NCBI GenBank assembly: GCA_022823465.1
Contig: JAJEHX010000012.1
Location: 1-64,000, forward strand
Length of the DNA: 64,000 bases
Direction of reading: 5' to 3'
Source: Candidatus Latescibacterota bacterium
GTDB lineage: Bacteria; JAAXHH01
Positions 26,603-35,372 of the stretch are shown here, one piece after another (positions within the stretch are counted from its first letter, which is position 1; the number at the start of each line of letters is the position of its first letter). The position numbers and the translations under genes were made by a program. The notes under the pieces were generated by a model, which was not told the DNA's origin, did not search any database, and saw only the letters and a list, made by a program, of their open reading frames with translations.

Positions 26603-26632
26603 GCCGCCGGTTTCGAACTCCGGCGGCTTTTT
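26603..26632 (+). terminator. Intrinsic terminator after the sigma-like gene
   Basis: GCCGCCGG (26603-26610), 9-nt loop, CCGGCGGC (26620-26627), then five T. The stem is perfect. The next gene starts only 20 bp later. Confidence 0.9.
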
Positions 26633-26652
26633 AAATGAAAGCAATGGTTTTG

Positions 26653-27243
26653 ATGGATCCTGATCGATTCGCGGACGCAATAGAACGTATCGACGCCGCC
26701 AACGGCGCGGACCCGGAATCCGAAGAAGTCGACGGCCGGCCGGTTCCGAAGGCGCTTCTGTACGGACAGCGGATGTCCGCCTGCCTGGAAGACCTGGCGC
26801 CCGATGCGTCGGAAGCATTGCGGCTTGCCGTGCGATGCCAGCATATTCAAAGATGGAAGATACCCCGCGGCGATTTCCCCGTCGGCCGGCTCGGCTACCG
26901 GCAGTGGCGAACGGAACTGGCCTGGTACCATGCCCAGACCGCGGGGTCGATCCTGCGGGACGTCGGCTATGACGATGCCCTCGTGGAACGCGTGCAGTCC
27001 CTCGTCAGAAAAGAGCGCTTCAAGGTCGATCCCGAAGCGCAGACCGTCGAGGACGTGGCCTGCCTGGTGTTTCTCCGGTATTACCTGCCTGCTTTCGCGG
27101 AAAAGCACAGCGAGGAGAAACTGGTCGAAATACTGGCAAAGACCTGGAAGAAGATGTCCGACGGGGGGCGCGCGGCCGCGCTGGACATCGAGCTGTCTCC
27201 CGCGTTGAAATTCTTGCTGGACCGGGCGGTCCAGCGCACGTAA
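26653..27243 (+). CDS. DUF4202 protein
   Basis: A 196-residue protein starting MDPDRFADAIERIDAANGADP, the usual DUF4202 opening. Later segments AVRCQHIQRWKIPR, YRQWRTELAWYHAQ and CLVFLRYYLPAF match the family, which is helical, resembles HD-like phosphohydrolases by its histidines, and has no established function. In-frame ATGs at 26635 and 26644 exist, but 26635 abuts the terminator U-run and none has a Shine-Dalgarno. A promoter must lie inside the preceding gene or terminator, or transcription reads through. Confidence 0.8.
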   Translation: MDPDRFADAIERIDAANGADPESEEVDGRPVPKALLYGQRMSACLEDLAPDASEALRLAVRCQHIQRWKIPRGDFPVGRLGYRQWRTELAWYHAQTAGSILRDVGYDDALVERVQSLVRKERFKVDPEAQTVEDVACLVFLRYYLPAFAEKHSEEKLVEILAKTWKKMSDGGRAAALDIELSPALKFLLDRAVQRT

Positions 27244-27291
27244 CAGGGCCCGGAGCGAGTAATACGCAGACCAATACGGAGACCGGGATAC

Positions 27292-28644
27292 ATGGCCGGG
27301 CGGGAATCTCCCAACATCGTATTCGTTTTCGGCGATCAGCACAGGTGGTGCAGCACCGGGTTCGGCGGAAGCCGCCAGGTACAGACGCCTTACATGGACC
27401 GCCTGGCCGGCGAAGGCGTCGTATTCGACCTGGCGGTCGCCAACATCCCGGTCTGCACGCCCTGGCGGGCGGCCTTTCTGACCGGCCAGTACCCGTTGAC
27501 GACCGGCATGTTCATGAACGACGTCAGGTTGCCGGTGGACCGGCCGACCCTGGGCACGGCGCTGCGTGCGGCAGGTTATGACACGGCCTACATCGGGAAA
27601 TGGCATCTCGACGGTCCTTCCCGGGGCGGCTATACCCCGCCCGGACCGCGGAGGCAGGGATTCGATTTCTGGGCCGTGGGCAACTGCACCCACGATTACA
27701 TGCACTCTGTGTATTACCGGGATTCGGAGGATCCGCTCTACTGGAAGGGTTACGACGCGGAGGCCCAGACCTCCCTGGCCATCGATTACATACGGACCAG
27801 GAAAAAGGACCGTCCCTTCGCGCTGGTGCTTTCGTGGGGACCGCCTCATAATCCCTACGACGCCGTGCCCGGCCGCTATCTCGACCTGTATCCGCCGGAT
27901 GAAGTCGAGGTGCGTCCCAACTGTCCCGAACCCAGCCGCACGGACCTGGCGGGTTACTACGCCCATATAACGGCCCTGGACGAACAGCTGGCGCGGCTCG
28001 GAAGCGTCCTCGACGAACAGGGACTTACGGACAACACGGTTTTCGTCTATACCTCGGACCACGGCGACATGCTCGGGTCGCACGGACGCCAGCGCAAGCA
28101 GCACCCATGGGACGAGTCCATTCGCGTCCCCTTCGTCATGCGTTGTCCGGACCAGGCGTACGGGGGGCTTCGTATCGATACCCCCTTAAACGTGGTGGAC
28201 ATCATGCCGACGCTGCTCGGACTGGCCGGCGTTCCCGTCCCCGAGACCTGCGAGGGCCGCGACCATGGGCCGGCGGTACGCGGCGAGGCCTTTACGGGCA
28301 ACGAAGCCGCCTATATCATGAGCATCGCGCCTTTTTCGGAATACCGGGGCCAGCCCTGGCGGGGAATCCGGACCGGCAGGCATACCTACGTACGCAATCT
28401 CGATGGCCCATGGCTGCTGTATGACAACCGGGAAGATCCCTTCCAGATGCGGAACCTGGCCGGCAGTGCGGAACAGGCTGTCCTGCAGCGCCGGCTGGAC
28501 GATCAACTGCAGAAGGAAATGGCCCGGCGGTGCGACGCGCTGCTTACCGCGGACCACTACCTGGAACGTTTCGGCTATGAAGTGAACGAAGTCGGTGCGA
28601 TCCCTCACGACAACGCGGTTCGCCCGCCTGATCGACCCAGGTAG
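27292..28644 (+). CDS. Sulfatase, formylglycine (Cys) type
   Basis: A 450-residue type I sulfatase. GDQHRWCS opens the metal site; VCTPWRAAFLTG holds the CxPxR motif whose Cys55 is converted to formylglycine; IGKWHL and YTSDHGDMLGSHG give further active-site residues. It cleaves sulfate esters from carbohydrates or other substrates; the specificity is not readable. No signal peptide is visible: the catalytic domain starts at residue 8, so a cytoplasmic enzyme is implied. The gene lies 48 bp after the DUF4202 gene and 42 bp before the acetyltransferase fusion. Confidence 0.92.
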   Translation: MAGRESPNIVFVFGDQHRWCSTGFGGSRQVQTPYMDRLAGEGVVFDLAVANIPVCTPWRAAFLTGQYPLTTGMFMNDVRLPVDRPTLGTALRAAGYDTAYIGKWHLDGPSRGGYTPPGPRRQGFDFWAVGNCTHDYMHSVYYRDSEDPLYWKGYDAEAQTSLAIDYIRTRKKDRPFALVLSWGPPHNPYDAVPGRYLDLYPPDEVEVRPNCPEPSRTDLAGYYAHITALDEQLARLGSVLDEQGLTDNTVFVYTSDHGDMLGSHGRQRKQHPWDESIRVPFVMRCPDQAYGGLRIDTPLNVVDIMPTLLGLAGVPVPETCEGRDHGPAVRGEAFTGNEAAYIMSIAPFSEYRGQPWRGIRTGRHTYVRNLDGPWLLYDNREDPFQMRNLAGSAEQAVLQRRLDDQLQKEMARRCDALLTADHYLERFGYEVNEVGAIPHDNAVRPPDRPR

Positions 28645-28686
28645 CCGGACCATAGCGGGAACTGATTGATACAAAGAGGAGACACG

Positions 28687-31600
28687 ATGGCGGAAGAAGC
28701 CAATCTGCGGCTGATCGACCCCGTACGGGATGCCGCCGCCCTCGCCGAGATGTGGAACGAGAGCGACCTGGAATGGCCCGGCACGTGGAGCAACGGCGTG
28801 CCCGTGACGGCGCGGGATATCCGGGACTGGCACGAACGGGAGGAGTATACCGCGGTCTTCGTGTGGGACGAGGAGGAGCGGATCGGCGGATACTGTTCCC
28901 TGGTATACGACAAGGACGACGACGAGGCCCTGTACCTCGCGCTGCTGAACGTCTCACCGCGTTTCCAGGGCAGGAGTATCGGCCGGCGGATGCTCGTCCG
29001 GTCCGTTGAGAAGACCATCGAGGACAAGAAGGCTCACGTCGACCTCGATACCTGGTCAGGGAACGTGAAGGCGATGGCGCCGTACAAGCGGACGGGCTTC
29101 TTCTGGGATACCGGGGGTTGGCCGCTGATGCGCAATTATATGCCGGCGATCCTTGCGATGCCGTGTACACGATACTTCTTCGATCGGCACGACTGGTATA
29201 AGTCTCTCCAGAGGCAGATCGACCAGCGTCCCGATGAGGAAGAGTGGGAAGGGCTGCGGGTTTTCACCTACCGGTTTTCGGCCGAAGGCCGGGAGGAATT
29301 GACGGTCCGGGTGGACCGCGAGGCGCGGCACGTCGTCTCGGTGGAGACCGCGGAGTTGTCTGTATCGGCGACGGTGGACGACATCCAGCCGGTGCGAGGC
29401 GGTCAGACCACCCTGCGGTGGAGACTGCAGAACCGGAGAGACAGGCCGGTCGCCTTTGCGTTGACGGCAAAGGAGGCTGGCGATCTGTCCATCGACTGCC
29501 ACCATCAGAAGACGTTGGGACCCGGTGAGACATTTACCCTCGAGGCGCCGGTAAGCGTATCGGCAAAGGCCGGGGCCGTGGCCAGGGACAAAACCGCGCC
29601 GCGGGTCCGCACCACGATTCGTTGGGACGATCTTCCCATCGAGCTCGCCACGGGTATTCGCCCGCGGGTCGAGATGTCTGTTTCCATCGATCCCGAGGAG
29701 ATCACCCTGGCGCCCGGCACGCCGCGGCCTGTCCGCGTGATGCTGCGCAGCCAGCTGCCCGATGACGTCGAAGCACAGGTCCGCGTCACGGTTTCAGACG
29801 GCCTCTCGGCGGACCGGAGCGCACATTCCGTCGCGGTGCCCGCCCGGGGTTACGGAGCATTCGAAACGGTCCTCGAGGCGGACAGGCCGGGTGTTTTCGA
29901 ATTGACCCTTTCGGGCCGCGTGGCATGGAAGGACAGAACGGTCGACCTGGCAGATGCGAAGCATGCCGTCTTCGCGCTGGAACCGGGCGGACTGCTGTAT
30001 CACCAGGACGGCGCGGTACGGTTCGAGAACGAAATCTACAGGGCGACCCTGGAGGCCGGGGGCGGCCAGTTGAAGATCAGGGACCGGGCCACCGGAAGGT
30101 ATCTGGGCACGGAAGGCGCGCGCCCCATACCGCCGAAGTGGCCCAGCGAATACAGCGAGTCGGACTTCAGGCTGAAAGCCGAAGGGGACGGACACGGCGT
30201 GGTCCTCACGGCGACCTTTGCACCGAAGAAAACCCCCGGCCTGGTCTTCAGCCGGATCATCCGGTTGAACGCCGGACCGGTTGTTTCGGTGGACCACGTG
30301 GTGGAAAACACCGGGTTCGACCCCCGTACCTTTCGCCTCTACCAGTTCGTGACGAACGGGGGGTCGGAGTCTACGACGCTGACGCTGCCGCTCCGGGAAG
30401 GGATGCTGAGGGCGCCATGCGCCGACCGTCCCGCGCCGGACGACCACGACTTCAAGCGCGGTGATTCATTCGCAGAGACGTGGGGCGCTTTTGAAATGCC
30501 CCACGGGACGATCGGGATCCTCTGGCCCGGCGGCCTGGACGAAATCGAATGGAACGGATTCGAATTCCAGTCGGTGAGCCGGGAGACGGCCTGCGCGCCG
30601 CAGTCGCGCGTAACCCTTGACCGCCTTCGTCTCTTCGTCGGCGACGGCGGCTGGCAGGGTGTGCGCCGCGTATGGCGGCGAATGAACGGGCGCCAGGCCA
30701 GCGAGCTCGACCCGGTCCCGCCGGTCCTGGGCGAATTCGAGGTGTCGACCGATCCGCCGATGGCCGTGGTCACCGGGGAAGAGACCGAGATCCGGTTCCG
30801 CGTAGCGCAATGGAAGACCCGGAAGGCCAGCGGGACCGTCACCTTCGACATGCCCGACGGCTGGCGCTGCGATCCCATGTGGGTTTCATTCTCGGAAATC
30901 GACTGGAAACATCCCTTCACCGGCTCGGTGCGATTGGCCACGTCCCGGCCACCGGGCGTATACAACGGCCGGATAGTGCTCGAAGGCGCGGACCGCAACG
31001 TCGAGGCCGATTTGCCCCTCGTTCGTCTGGGAGACGGGTCGGCCGTGGGGGTGGAGGAGGGCGAATCCTCGGGCCACAGGATATTCACCATGCTGAATCG
31101 ACGGTTCGAAATCGATGTGGTCCCGTCCTTTCTCGGCACTGTGAGCGCAATCCGGGACGCGGGAAGCGAACGCAACCACCTGGCATCGGCATTTCCGGAA
31201 CCCAGGGTTTTCGGACCGGATTACCCCTGGTACGGCGGTCTACAACCGGAAATCGAGGTGGACAGGATGTCCCCGACGGCCTCGCTCGAAGACGAGACGT
31301 TCACGGCGGAGACGGTTTCCCGCAAAGACGGGCGCGGCATCGAATGGACCGGCGTTCGCCAGCGGGCGGCGCTCTCCCTTGAAGAGACCCGCGGACTGAC
31401 CCTGGAACTCGATACGCTGACCCTGGGCGGAAGCCCGGTGATCAAGCTGGTATGGAGACTTGTGAACGGTGGGGACGCGTCTCGCCGGCTGGGCGCAGGG
31501 TGGAATCTCTTTTTGCAGCCCGATGGCGAGTCGCACGACACTGTCCTGTTCTCGGCGGACTACGAGCGGAAGCGGCAGGCCGACTGGTATTTCCGCCACC

Positions 31601-31833
31601 ATGCCGGTCATTGGGCCGCTGCCGCCAATCCGCGAACCGGACGAACTTTCGTGCTCGTATCGCCCTTGAAAGTCATCAGGCTGGACAGTTGGGGCACCAG
31701 CGGAGGACACTTCAGACTGAATACGAAGTCCGAGGTGCCCGCCCACGGCGTCAAGGAAGTGACTGCGTACCTGGTCCTGGCCGACTCCAGGGAAGAAGCG
31801 CGACGGTACGCGGTGTTGAAGGATCTGCAGTGA
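28687..31833 (+). CDS. GNAT acetyltransferase fused to a large beta-rich, glycosidase-associated-like region
   Basis: A 1048-residue protein. Residues about 8-165 are a GNAT domain with the acetyl-CoA loop QGRSIGRRM (94-102) and a closing APYKRTGFF. The remaining ~880 residues have no signal peptide and are rich in beta strands: an Ig-like region (GGQTTLRWRLQNRR; APGTPRPVRVML), then segments resembling mutarotase-like or glycosidase-accessory domains (VRFENEIYRATLEAGGGQL; RIFTMLNRRFEIDV). No glycosidase catalytic motif was recognised. AGAGGAG supports ATG 28687; the frame opens at 28666. It directly follows a sulfatase, hinting at a carbohydrate-related role. Confidence 0.7.
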   Translation: MAEEANLRLIDPVRDAAALAEMWNESDLEWPGTWSNGVPVTARDIRDWHEREEYTAVFVWDEEERIGGYCSLVYDKDDDEALYLALLNVSPRFQGRSIGRRMLVRSVEKTIEDKKAHVDLDTWSGNVKAMAPYKRTGFFWDTGGWPLMRNYMPAILAMPCTRYFFDRHDWYKSLQRQIDQRPDEEEWEGLRVFTYRFSAEGREELTVRVDREARHVVSVETAELSVSATVDDIQPVRGGQTTLRWRLQNRRDRPVAFALTAKEAGDLSIDCHHQKTLGPGETFTLEAPVSVSAKAGAVARDKTAPRVRTTIRWDDLPIELATGIRPRVEMSVSIDPEEITLAPGTPRPVRVMLRSQLPDDVEAQVRVTVSDGLSADRSAHSVAVPARGYGAFETVLEADRPGVFELTLSGRVAWKDRTVDLADAKHAVFALEPGGLLYHQDGAVRFENEIYRATLEAGGGQLKIRDRATGRYLGTEGARPIPPKWPSEYSESDFRLKAEGDGHGVVLTATFAPKKTPGLVFSRIIRLNAGPVVSVDHVVENTGFDPRTFRLYQFVTNGGSESTTLTLPLREGMLRAPCADRPAPDDHDFKRGDSFAETWGAFEMPHGTIGILWPGGLDEIEWNGFEFQSVSRETACAPQSRVTLDRLRLFVGDGGWQGVRRVWRRMNGRQASELDPVPPVLGEFEVSTDPPMAVVTGEETEIRFRVAQWKTRKASGTVTFDMPDGWRCDPMWVSFSEIDWKHPFTGSVRLATSRPPGVYNGRIVLEGADRNVEADLPLVRLGDGSAVGVEEGESSGHRIFTMLNRRFEIDVVPSFLGTVSAIRDAGSERNHLASAFPEPRVFGPDYPWYGGLQPEIEVDRMSPTASLEDETFTAETVSRKDGRGIEWTGVRQRAALSLEETRGLTLELDTLTLGGSPVIKLVWRLVNGGDASRRLGAGWNLFLQPDGESHDTVLFSADYERKRQADWYFRHHAGHWAAAANPRTGRTFVLVSPLKVIRLDSWGTSGGHFRLNTKSEVPAHGVKEVTAYLVLADSREEARRYAVLKDLQ

Positions 31834-31853
31834 TCCCGCCCGGGCTGGCGGGA
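31834..31853. other. Stem-loop between convergent genes
   Basis: TCCCGCC (31834-31840), 6-nt loop, GGCGGGA (31847-31853), a perfect 7-bp stem directly after the fusion gene's TGA. No U-run on either strand; it may still slow or end transcription. Confidence 0.35.
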
Positions 31854-31889
31854 ATGTCCGGTAGGTAAAGTGTGATCAGCCGGACTGTG

Positions 31890-32690
31890 TCATCCCGGCT
31901 GTCCGTTCGAGCCCCACAGATCCGGGTTTTCCGTCAGAATCTCGGGACCGTCGGACAGGATGGCGACTGTATGCTCGAAATGGGCGGACAGCCGTCCGTC
32001 CGCGGTGGAAGTCGTCCATTCGTCGTCGTGGACCCTGATCCGCTCCCCACCCGCGCACACCATGGGTTCGATGGCGATGACCATGCCCGGCTTGAGCCGG
32101 ATGCCGCGCTGAGGCCTGCCGTGATTGGGGACCTGCGGCTCCTCCCAGAGACTGCGGCCGATCCCGTGTCCGCACAGGTCCCGCACGACCGAGTACCCGT
32201 GGGACTCCGCGTGTTGCTGCACCGCGTGGCCAATGTCGCCTATGCGGTTTCCCGCCTTCGCTTCCTCGATCCCCTTGAATACCGAAGCCCGGGTGACGTC
32301 CAGCAGCCGCCGCGTTTCCGGCGAAATACGGCCGACGGGGAAGGTAAAGGCCGTATCGCCGTGGTATCCGTCGATGATCATGGCGAAATCGAGACTGAGG
32401 ATGTCTCCCTCCTCGACCTTGCGCCGCGGACTCGGGATGCCGTGTACGATCTCATCGTTGATGGACGCGCATATCGTGGCGGGAAAGGGCGGATGGAAGT
32501 TGGGCCGGTATCCCAGGAAGGAGGAGGTGCCTCCGAAGTCCCGGATCATTTTGCGGGCGATCTTGTCCAGTTCGGAGGTGGCGACGCCCGGTTTGACGGC
32601 TTCCCCCATGCGCTGCAGCGTCGCCGTCGCGGCCTGGCCGCTGCGGCGAATGGTCTCGATCTGTTTTTCCGTCTTGAGAATGATGCCCAT
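31890..32690 (-). CDS. map: Type I methionine aminopeptidase
   Basis: A 266-residue enzyme that removes the initiator methionine from new proteins. The five metal ligands are in place: LSLDFAM (Asp), GDTAFTFPV (Asp), CGHGIGRSLWEEP (His), IAIEPMV (Glu) and HFEHTVAI (Glu); INDEIVHGIP supplies the substrate histidine. Length and the absence of an N-terminal zinc extension indicate the simple bacterial type I. It is divergent from the aldolase gene across a 303-bp spacer. Confidence 0.95.
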   Translation of the reverse strand: MGIILKTEKQIETIRRSGQAATATLQRMGEAVKPGVATSELDKIARKMIRDFGGTSSFLGYRPNFHPPFPATICASINDEIVHGIPSPRRKVEEGDILSLDFAMIIDGYHGDTAFTFPVGRISPETRRLLDVTRASVFKGIEEAKAGNRIGDIGHAVQQHAESHGYSVVRDLCGHGIGRSLWEEPQVPNHGRPQRGIRLKPGMVIAIEPMVCAGGERIRVHDDEWTTSTADGRLSAHFEHTVAILSDGPEILTENPDLWGSNGQPG

Positions 32691-32993
32691 AATATGGTGC
32701 CCATATTCTTAATCACATGAAAACCGGCCAACGCAGACAACGAATGCGCGGTGCGTCGACGAATGCGCGGCACGGTCAGGCACGCGCTTGACTGACGCGA
32801 CCCGAAACGCACCATGCATGATACAGGAAAAGGGGATGTAGTCAAGGGCATTCACCCCGGCACGGTCCTTGAAATATCTTGTCCCGCACCCGGGTGTCGT
32901 GTATGTTCTGTCGCGGAAATGGCCCCGTTTTTGGCGGCCGTCATGGCAATTGAGCGTATTCACCAGATAACCAGGAGCGTTCTGAACAGGATT
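32691..32993. other. Divergent intergenic region, 303 bp
   Basis: Between map (minus) and the aldolase (plus). Relatively AT-richer near map. The plus frame is open back to 32814, but its residues resemble no conserved protein, so 32994 was preferred as the aldolase start. No strong promoter pair or hairpin was identified. Confidence 0.4.
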
Positions 32994-33989
32994 ATGGACC
33001 AATCAGCTCTCAACGAAGCGCCGGCGCGAAAGTGGCTGACCTATCGTCCGGAGATCAAGCTCATTGACTGCACGATACGGGACGGCGGCCTGATGAACGA
33101 CCACCGTTTCGAAGCGGATACCGTCAGGGCGGTCTACCAGGCCTGCGTCGCCGGCGGAATCGACTACATGGAAATCGGCTACATCAACTCGCGGCAGATC
33201 TTTTCCCCCGATGAGCACGGACCGTGGAAGTTCTGCGCCGAAGAGGACATCCGCGGCATCGTGGGCGACAACGGCACGCCCCTTAAGCTGGCGGCCATGG
33301 CCGACGCGGAGAAATCCGATTACGAGACCGATATTCTGCCCTCCGATGAAAGCGTGCTGGACATGATTCGGGTCGCCACCTACATCCACCAGATCCCGCT
33401 GGCGCTGGACATGATACGGGACGCCCACGAAAAGGGTTACGAGACCACGTTGAACCTGATGGCGGCTTCGACGGTTCCCGAAAGCGAGATGGACGAGGCG
33501 CTTTCCATGCTGGCCGAATCCGATGTGGACGCCATCTACGTGGTGGACAGCTTCGGCGCGTTGTACAGCGAACAGGTCGAAGCGCTCGTGGACAAGTTCC
33601 TTAACGCCCTGCAGTCCACGGACAAGCAGGTAGGCATCCACGCCCACAACAACCAGCAACTGGCCTTCGCCAACACGATCCAGGCGCTGATCCGAGGGGC
33701 GAACTACCTGGACGCCAGCCTGGCCGGTCTCGGCCGCGGCGCGGGCAACTGTCCCATGGAACTGATCGTCGGATTCCTTCACAACCCGAAATTCCGCCTG
33801 CGGCCTTTGCTGGAATGCATCCAGTACGACGTCGAGCCGATGCGGGCCGAACTGATGTGGGGATTCGATCTTCCCTACATGATCACGGGCCTGATGAACC
33901 AGCACCCCCGGGCGGGCATGCGGTTCAACGCGGCGAAGGAAAGGGGCAGCATGGCCAGGTTCTACGACGAGATGGAGGACGCCGGGTAA
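32994..33989 (+). CDS. DRE-TIM metallolyase (HMGL-like aldolase)
   Basis: A 331-residue TIM barrel with the family start IKLIDCTIRDGG (the DRDGG-like metal/substrate motif) and GIHAHNNQQLAFANT (His-x-His ligands), plus ASLAGLGRGAGNCPMEL. The superfamily includes 4-hydroxy-2-oxovalerate aldolase, HMG-CoA lyase, and isopropylmalate/homocitrate synthases; this short member fits the aldolase group. The reaction cannot be fixed. It leads a plus-strand run toward the M20 peptidase and acyl-CoA dehydrogenase. In-frame ATGs at 32943 and 32814 are alternatives. Confidence 0.85.
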   Translation: MDQSALNEAPARKWLTYRPEIKLIDCTIRDGGLMNDHRFEADTVRAVYQACVAGGIDYMEIGYINSRQIFSPDEHGPWKFCAEEDIRGIVGDNGTPLKLAAMADAEKSDYETDILPSDESVLDMIRVATYIHQIPLALDMIRDAHEKGYETTLNLMAASTVPESEMDEALSMLAESDVDAIYVVDSFGALYSEQVEALVDKFLNALQSTDKQVGIHAHNNQQLAFANTIQALIRGANYLDASLAGLGRGAGNCPMELIVGFLHNPKFRLRPLLECIQYDVEPMRAELMWGFDLPYMITGLMNQHPRAGMRFNAAKERGSMARFYDEMEDAG

Positions 33990-34085
33990 CCCGGCACAGG
34001 GCGCCCCGATGTCCACGGACCCGTTTATCCCGGGTCCCGTTACTATTCGCCACGCACCGGCACCGCACAAGCCACCCGTGAGCCC

Positions 34086-35360
34086 ATGATCACCCCGCTG
34101 GAACAGCGTATCGTGGAACAGGTAGAGGCCATCCGCGAGGACATGCTGGGGTTTTTGCGGGAACTGATACGCATTCCCTCCGTCAATCCTCCGGGCGACG
34201 GATACCTGCCCTGCGCCCGGCTGGTGGGCGACCGGTTGAAGGCGCTGGGTTTCGAAACCCGATACGTAACCGCCGAGCACCATCCGGACCATTCCGCGGA
34301 ACACCCCCGCGTAAACGTCGTCGGCCGTCTTCCAGGCCGGTCTCCGATGCCGACGCTTCACTTCAACGGCCACACCGACGTGGTACCGGCGGGCGAGGGC
34401 TGGACGGTCGATCCCTTCGGCGGGGCGGTAAAGGACGGCAGGATCTACGGACGCGGCGCGTGCGACATGAAGGGCGGAATCGCCGCCGCGCTCTTCGCGG
34501 TTGCCGCGGTGCGCGAGGCCGGCGTCGCCCTGCGCGGAAGCCTCGAGTTCAGCGCGACGGTGGACGAGGAAACCGGCGGGTTCGCCGGCATGGACCACCT
34601 CGCCCGAGAGGGCCTGATATCCCCGGAACGGACGTCGTACGTGATCATCCCCGAACCCTTCGGCCCGGGGCGCATCTGCCTGGGACACCGCGGGGTCTAC
34701 TGGTTCCGGATCGACACCACCGGCCGCACCGCCCATGGCAGCATGCCCTTTCTGGGCGTCAGCGCCATCGGCCAGATGGAGCGGGTGCTGCGACAGATCG
34801 AATCAACCCTCGTGCCGGCGCTTCGCAAGCGCGCCACGGACATGCCGGTCGATCCCCCGGGCGCCCGCCACGCGACGATCAACGTGAACGGGATTACGGG
34901 AGGTCAGACGGACGGCGGCGTGGGTTCGCCGTGCGTGGCCGACCGGTGCTCCGCCGTCTTCGACCGCCGTTTCCTGAAAGAGGAGTCCTTTGACGAAGTG
35001 AAAAGAGAAATCGAAGCCCTGATCGACGGTCTCGCCGAGGCAGACGGGGATTTCAGCGCGGAACTTACCGACCTGATGGTCGTTCATCCGGTCGAGACCG
35101 ATCCCGACGCCGAGTTGGTCGGGACGGCGGCCCGGACGATCGAGGATCTCACGGGCGCCCCGGCGGACTACGTGGCCAGCCCGGGCACCTACGACCACAA
35201 ACACGTGTACAACACGGGACGGGTGAAGCAGTGTATCGCCTACGGGCCCGGACTGCTGCATCTCGCCCACCAGCCCGATGAATACTGCGAGATCGATCAT
35301 CTCGTGCAGAGCTGCAAGGTCATGGCGGTCACCGCGGTCCGGTTGCTTGGCGTAAACTGA
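34086..35360 (+). CDS. M20 family metallopeptidase/deacylase (ArgE/DapE-like)
   Basis: A 424-residue di-zinc hydrolase of the ArgE/DapE/ACY1 type. FNGHTDVVP gives the first His and catalytic Asp, [11 protein letters not shown] the bridging Asp, and [10 protein letters not shown] the catalytic and ligand Glu pair. [11 protein letters not shown]-like RTAHGSMPF marks the dimerisation lid. Substrates are N-acyl amino acids, di-peptides or related amides; identity is not determined. It lies 12 bp before the acyl-CoA dehydrogenase gene, so the two are probably co-transcribed. Confidence 0.88.
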   Translation: MITPLEQRIVEQVEAIREDMLGFLRELIRIPSVNPPGDGYLPCARLVGDRLKALGFETRYVTAEHHPDHSAEHPRVNVVGRLPGRSPMPTLHFNGHTDVVPAGEGWTVDPFGGAVKDGRIYGRGACDMKGGIAAALFAVAAVREAGVALRGSLEFSATVDEETGGFAGMDHLAREGLISPERTSYVIIPEPFGPGRICLGHRGVYWFRIDTTGRTAHGSMPFLGVSAIGQMERVLRQIESTLVPALRKRATDMPVDPPGARHATINVNGITGGQTDGGVGSPCVADRCSAVFDRRFLKEESFDEVKREIEALIDGLAEADGDFSAELTDLMVVHPVETDPDAELVGTAARTIEDLTGAPADYVASPGTYDHKHVYNTGRVKQCIAYGPGLLHLAHQPDEYCEIDHLVQSCKVMAVTAVRLLGVN

Positions 35361-35372
35361 AGAGGAGAACCG

